This document shows, in pieces, positions 61,460 to 64,000 of a DNA stretch of 64,000 nt. The notes below the pieces were generated by a model. That model did not search any database and was not told the origin of the DNA. It saw nothing but the letters and a program-made list of their open reading frames with translations. Origin of the DNA: Sphingopyxis sp. USTB-05 (GTDB taxonomy: Bacteria; Pseudomonadota; Alphaproteobacteria; Sphingomonadales; Sphingomonadaceae); NCBI RefSeq assembly GCF_023822045.1, contig NZ_CP084712.1, positions 4,151,001 through 4,215,000 on the forward strand, given 5' to 3'. Within the stretch, counting starts at the first letter, position 1, and each line of letters opens with the position of its first letter. The position numbers and the translations under genes are program-made.

Positions 61460-64000
61460 AGGCGGACCCGGAAGCCGAAGAAATATTGCGGGCCGCTGCG
61501 CGACACCTCGGCGATGCTGTCGTATCCGCCCTTGTACATGATATCCTGCGTGTTCGTGACGTTGAGCGCCTGCAGCTTCAATTGGACGTTTTTGGTGATG
61601 TCATATTGTGCCGACAGGTTCAGATATGTGCCGCCGCGGATCTCACGGTTGGTGCCGCCGTTGGGCTTGTAATAGCCGGAGCGGTAACGAAGGTTTGCGC
61701 GCAGCGAGAGGCCCCATTTTTCGAACCACACCGATCCGCTCGCGGTCCATTTCGACAGCCCGATCAGATTCGCCGGGTCGACATAATCGGCGATGGGCGA
61801 GGTATCGGGATATTCGAAATTGGCGAAGGCCCGGTTCACCGATCCCTGCACGCCAAAACCGTCGAGCGGGTCGGGCAGCCACGTAAAGGCATGGCTCGCG
61901 GTCGCCTCGACACCATAGAGATGGCGCGTCTCGAGGTCGTTCGACGGCGCAACGGGGTTGATCGTGAAGGTTTCGGTCACCGGCGCTCCGCCGTCGCGAA
62001 TCGTCGTCACGGTGATGTCCGACGGGATCGGTTCGGAGCGGCCGATCACGGTGCCCTTTGCCCATTTATAATAGCCCGCGACCGAGATCAGCGTGTCCTG
62101 CGACGCGTAAATTTCAAGGCTGGCATCGAGGTTCCATGCGCGCAGAGGCTTGAGGTTCGGGTTGCCGGTGGTCGCGTTGAAGATAATGTTGTCGACGCCC
62201 GTGGCCGAGGTCGTCGGGTTGAGGTTGACCCCGGCGCCGAAGCTTTCGATCCCCGACCGCGCGATCGCGCGATAGGCGGCGAGGCGCAGCTTGACCTGCT
62301 GCGACAGGTCAAAGGCGATGTTCGCCGACGGCAGGAAATAATCGTAACCGCCCTTGGCCTTGTTCGTCTGGAGCTGGCCCGCCGGGTCGACCCCGATCGA
62401 ATAGGTGTCGCCGACGGTGTCGATCACGATGCGATACGGCTGGCGGAAACCGATCGAGGTGATGTCGGTCTTGACCCAGCGCAGGCCGACGTTGCCACTG
62501 AACGGCACGCTGCCGGCGTCGGACGCGAAATTCGCCATCGCATAGGCGGCATAGATGCGTTCGGTAACGTCGATGTCGCTCGGGTCGCGGCCGTCTGCCG
62601 GATAGGGCAGCGCGTCATCCGAACCGGCAAAGGTACGGAACAGGCAGTCATTGTCGAACGTCGCCCATTTGGTGACGTTCGTGCCCATGCCCCTCATATA
62701 GCTGGTCGTCGTGAACGGCACGCGGCACTGCTGGTTCGCCTGTGTGATCAGCGCGGTCACCTGGGCGGGCGTGCCGGGAATCGTGTTGAGGTCGTTGTTG
62801 CGCGCATTGTCGTTCGTGCGCTGGTGATCCGACACGCGCCCGCCGAATTTGATCCCGGTGATGAAGCCGTCGAGTTCGCGGTCGATGTCGAGCCGCGCCG
62901 CCCAGATTCGGTCCTTGCGGTCGGTGACGAAGCGGTTGCGCGCATAGACGGCGTTGTTTGCGGTCGCGAGGAACAGGCTCGGGTCGGTGATGTCGAAATT
63001 GTCGAACGCGACGACGGGAACGACATCGTCGCCCTCATAGGTCAGCGTATAGCCGACGCGGCGCGTCGATCGCATGCGCGTCTGCTTCTGCGTCTCGGTC
63101 CGGTGGCTGTTCGAATAGGAGGCGTCGAACGCGACGTTCCAGCGGTCGGGCGACCAGATCAGGCTCAAACCGCCGCCCAGATATTCCTCGACGCGGCGGC
63201 GCGTTTCGAGCTGGTTTTCGAGGTTCGAATTGCCGCGATAGCTCATCAGCGCGCCGGGCGAATAGCCGTTGCTGCCATTGCCGATGATCAGCGGCTGAAT
63301 CCCGCGCAGCCCCTCGGTGATGCCCAGGACATTGCGATCCTCCAGGCTGTTGCGCTTTGAATATTGGCCGTCGAGCGAAATCTCGAAATCGGGCGACGGG
63401 CGCCACTGGATCGCCCCGATCAGGCCGTCGCGCACTTCGGAGGTCGTCTGGGTGCGGAAACTGCGCGACGAATTGGCGAAATAGGCATCGCCTCGCGTCT
63501 CTCCGACCACGACGGCGGGCGTACCGGCGCTGCGCGGGCCGGTGGCGAAGGTGCAATTCTGGTTCGCGCCGGCGCCCGTCTGCACTGCGGTCGTGCCAGT
63601 CAACTGGAAGGGATTGTTCGCCGAGGTATTACAGAGCTGGAAGGTCGCGTTGGCGTTATAATAATCTTCGGGCGCGGTCGTGTCCTGCCGCTGATAACCG
63701 ATCGAGATGCCGATATCGCCTAACCCCGTCGTGAATTGGTCGGTGTAGGAAAAATTGGCGCGATAGCCGAGCCCGTCGTGCTGATAGACGTCGTTGTCCT
63801 GCGGCTGGAAATCGCCGCGCACTTCGAACTGGATGCGGCGCTTGCCATAATCGAGCGGCTTCATCGACTTGAGCTCGATGACTCCGCCGACGCCGCCTTC
63901 GAGGAAGTCGGCACGCTGGGTCTTATAGACGAGCACGCCGTTGACGAGTTCGGACGGGAATTGCTGAAAGGCAACCGAACGGTCGGGACCCGCGGTCGAC
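61456..64000 (-). CDS. TonB-dependent receptor, 5' end beyond the window
   Basis: At least 847 residues are encoded; the frame runs off the right edge. The visible part starts in the plug domain (GPDRSVAFQQFPSELVNGVL, then DFLEGGVGGVIELKSMKPLDYGKR) and continues through barrel strands to a C-terminal aromatic-type end (QYFFGFRVRL). Length and plug are like sphingomonad/Caulobacter receptors for glycan oligomers. The internal ATG at 63936 is not the start. Two lyase genes follow in the same operon, suggesting uptake of alginate-like oligosaccharides. Confidence 0.9.
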   Translation of the reverse strand, partial: STAGPDRSVAFQQFPSELVNGVLVYKTQRADFLEGGVGGVIELKSMKPLDYGKRRIQFEVRGDFQPQDNDVYQHDGLGYRANFSYTDQFTTGLGDIGISIGYQRQDTTAPEDYYNANATFQLCNTSANNPFQLTGTTAVQTGAGANQNCTFATGPRSAGTPAVVVGETRGDAYFANSSRSFRTQTTSEVRDGLIGAIQWRPSPDFEISLDGQYSKRNSLEDRNVLGITEGLRGIQPLIIGNGSNGYSPGALMSYRGNSNLENQLETRRRVEEYLGGGLSLIWSPDRWNVAFDASYSNSHRTETQKQTRMRSTRRVGYTLTYEGDDVVPVVAFDNFDITDPSLFLATANNAVYARNRFVTDRKDRIWAARLDIDRELDGFITGIKFGGRVSDHQRTNDNARNNDLNTIPGTPAQVTALITQANQQCRVPFTTTSYMRGMGTNVTKWATFDNDCLFRTFAGSDDALPYPADGRDPSDIDVTERIYAAYAMANFASDAGSVPFSGNVGLRWVKTDITSIGFRQPYRIVIDTVGDTYSIGVDPAGQLQTNKAKGGYDYFLPSANIAFDLSQQVKLRLAAYRAIARSGIESFGAGVNLNPTTSATGVDNIIFNATTGNPNLKPLRAWNLDASLEIYASQDTLISVAGYYKWAKGTVIGRSEPIPSDITVTTIRDGGAPVTETFTINPVAPSNDLETRHLYGVEATASHAFTWLPDPLDGFGVQGSVNRAFANFEYPDTSPIADYVDPANLIGLSKWTASGSVWFEKWGLSLRANLRYRSGYYKPNGGTNREIRGGTYLNLSAQYDITKNVQLKLQALNVTNTQDIMYKGGYDSIAEVSRSGPQYFFGFRVRL

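Noticed and set aside
61486..63360. A 624-codon open frame antisense to the right-end TonB receptor
   Set aside because: Low-complexity Arg/Gly/Asp-rich translation, no start context, and the receptor frame is unmistakable.

Overview
This is a gene-dense, high-GC alphaproteobacterial chromosome segment. Gene content (hemE beside the origin, DUF6489, CYP153-like P450, several TonB receptors, typical sphingomonad dispersed repeats) points to Sphingomonadales, most like Sphingopyxis or a near relative. The genus is an inference from remembered families, not from a search. The segment contains the probable chromosome replication origin (about 1480-1819) and the parABS partition locus (three parS sites, 10652-13167). 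Core genes read away from the origin on both sides.

1-9.3 kb: aroE (cut by the left edge), maf and the PPDK regulatory protein run leftward as overlapping genes. Across oriC, hemE, hemJ and rho run rightward, followed by a monooxygenase-fold protein and a TerC membrane protein closed by a strong terminator. Then come DUF1489, a leftward group (dienelactone hydrolase, SnoaL-like protein, glutamate-synthase-like flavoprotein) and DUF6489. 9.3-15 kb: mnmE, mnmG, rsmG, parA and parB, mostly joined by 4-base stop/start overlaps. The mnmE start codon is abnormal.

15-19.6 kb: a surface-fibre locus with a DUF4402 secreted protein, an intrinsic terminator, a PapD-like chaperone and an unusual usher-like outer-membrane protein. 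19.6-21.6 kb: a two-domain chromate transporter between two direct copies of a palindromic repeat. 21.6-34.5 kb: a patatin lipase, a possible glycan operon (UGM-like flavoprotein, GtrA protein, GT-C-like membrane protein), msrB, a CYP153-like P450, a NatAB-like ABC exporter, queG, a lipoprotein, an EI24 membrane protein, a PfkB sugar/adenosine kinase and a small membrane protein.

34.5-43.1 kb: leftward tsaD-gpsA-flippase; rightward hemC-hemD-COG4223 protein; then glutaryl-CoA dehydrogenase with a class III CoA-transferase, probably glutarate breakdown. 43.1-46.5 kb: a TonB receptor divergent from a TetR regulator with palindromic operator candidates between. 46.5-54.6 kb: metX-GNAT-metW (leftward), hisC-tyrosine-pathway dehydrogenase (rightward), then plsC, a YdcF protein, ftsX and ftsE (leftward) and a DUF3426 zinc-ribbon protein.

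54.7-64 kb: a YeiH-type membrane protein, tRNA-Arg(CCG), a CoA-transferase-family protein resembling 2-methylfumaryl-CoA isomerase, a decayed thiolase fragment ending at a dispersed inverted repeat, an acyl-CoA dehydrogenase whose start abuts that repeat, and a leftward operon of a TonB receptor (cut by the right edge) and two alginate-lyase-family proteins, which looks like a polysaccharide-use locus. No rRNA, CRISPR array, transposase, integrase or prophage genes were seen.
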